Origin: Paulinella micropora
Lineage: Eukaryota; Cercozoa; Imbricatea; Euglyphida; Paulinellidae
DNA: 64,000 nucleotides
Direction: 5' to 3'
Assembly: GCA_019918135.1 (NCBI GenBank)
Contig: WBZZ01000839.1
Coordinates: 1-64,000, forward strand
Part shown: one piece after another, positions 63,350 through 64,000 of the stretch
How positions within the stretch are numbered: the stretch's first letter is position 1
Layout: each line of letters starts with the position of its first letter
The notes under the pieces: model-generated
Databases searched by the model: none
What the model was told of the DNA's origin: nothing
Seen by the model: only the letters and a program-made list of their open reading frames with translations
Position numbers and translations under genes: made by a program

Positions 63350-64000
63350 GGGGACGGGCAGTACAGGAGGGGAGGGGGCCGTGGAGCTCAAAGAAGCCAA
63401 CAAACATGGCCTGGATAGGTGGGGGGGGGGCCGGCCAACAGAAGACAGTCTTCCCCGCCCGCCTGCCTTTCCCGAAAATTTTCCTTTGGCTAAATTTCGA
63501 TTGCCGAAATGCCCTTCGCCAAAAAAGAAATCTTTGCTGCGTGCCGCAATTTGCGGCAGAAAAAGTGTGTCTAATTTTGCGCAGAATGCGGCATTTGGCG
63601 CCAACTGTCATAAAACCGGCAGACAGATAATAGTTTTTTTTGGTGCAACGCTCGGGAGGAGAAGAATGGAAAGGGGAGAAGTCGGGGATTGGGAGGGGGG
63701 GGGCCGCGAAGCTCAGAGCAGGCGAAAAAGGGCAGGTGCTGCAATTTGCGGCAAGAATCAGACACATATATATTTTGCCGCAAACTGCGGCACGCAATAA
63801 AATTTTTTCGGTGATTCTGGCAATAACTTTCAAGCAAATCTTTCGGGAGACGCTGGCGGGCGGGGAAAGACATGAAAAAAATTCCCCGCCCGCCATTCTT
63901 TCCCGAAACATTTTGCTTGAAAGTCACCACCGTCGACCCCGCGAATGTTGGCGCCGGCTGCGAGCTGCGCGTGCATGCCAACGGAAGTTTGGAGAGCAGT
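63350..64000. repeat. Hairpin repeat array, cluster 3
   Basis: A half hairpin at about 63448-63480 (CTTCCCCGCCCGCC) and a full one at about 63845-63905 (TGGCGGGCGGGGAAAG and ATTCCCCGCCCGCCATTC). Flanks include TTGCGGCA motifs in both orientations and TTCGATTGCCGAAATG, shared with clusters 1 and 2. No gene is seen at the right edge. Confidence 0.7.

Larger units (their letters stand above)
8712..64000. mobile_element. Endogenous large DNA virus block (fossil), interrupted by a transposon
   Basis: From here rightwards, outside the transposon at 10682-19499, the DNA is gene-dense, GC-rich and mostly intronless, and encodes virus-type replication, transcription and chromatin proteins: RNA polymerase subunit 2 parts, UL9-type primase-helicase, FEN1/XPG nuclease, H4-like histone, AAA+ ATPase, SF1 helicase. 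This set fits NCLDV or mirusvirus-type viruses; UL9-like helicases are also known from herpes- and asfarviruses. No capsid or terminase gene was recognised, so the family is open. Some genes look whole, several look broken (perhaps ten breaks overall). The true edges, especially on the right, lie outside or are unclear. Confidence 0.65.

Overview
The window looks like nuclear DNA of a protist that carries a large block of old double-stranded DNA virus sequence. The left 8.5 kb is host-type DNA: tRNA-derived SINEs with (ATT)n tails, two exons of a PARP1-like gene separated by an almost pure (TC)n GT-AG intron, many microsatellites, a worn Ty1/copia copy and a 410-bp foldback element. Polypyrimidine introns of this kind, together with copia elements, are familiar from the plasmodial slime mould Physarum. 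I offer that host only as a tentative guess, because no rRNA or other marker gene is present.

From about 8.7 kb to the right end the content changes. Genes become closely packed, mostly intronless and GC-rich, and many gaps between them hold runs of G or C. The recognisable products are those of a large nuclear or nucleocytoplasmic DNA virus (NCLDV-like or mirusvirus-like): two halves of a divergent RNA polymerase subunit 2 (C-terminal half at 9.1-10.4 kb, N-terminal half at 23.7-25.1 kb), an isochorismatase-like fragment, a methyltransferase with a RanBP2-type zinc finger, an H4-like histone, a FEN1/XPG-type nuclease, an NHL propeller protein, a RecD/Pif1-like helicase, an F-box/LRR protein, an ankyrin-like protein with 79-residue repeats, a kinase-like protein, an AAA+ ATPase, a primase fused to a UL9-like helicase, and a CoiA-like nuclease candidate. 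Three multi-pass or single-pass membrane proteins cluster at 26.5-29.8 kb. No capsid, terminase or packaging ATPase was recognised, so the virus family cannot be fixed. I treat the block as a fossil: several genes look whole, others look interrupted.

Inserted in this block is a well-preserved 8.8-kb DNA transposon (10682-19499). It has terminal inverted repeats of about 625 bp, a TTCT target duplication, a three-exon transposase of about 710 residues resembling the DUF7869 group, a second plus-strand gene with a SAP DNA-binding motif, and a multi-exon minus-strand gene with a long Lys/Glu-rich repeat region. It lies at the 3' end of a small spliced gene.

A family of hairpin-forming intergenic repeats with the core GGCGGGCGGGGAAAA facing TTTTCCCCGCCCGCC recurs at 20.5-21.6, 33.6-34.6 and 63.4-63.9 kb. 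It links the far ends of the viral block and may be viral replication or regulatory sequence, or a small mobile repeat. Other repeats include a (CA)n/(TG)n pair around 46 kb that are complementary to each other, nested 92-bp and 25-bp repeats, and a 57-bp tandem repeat.
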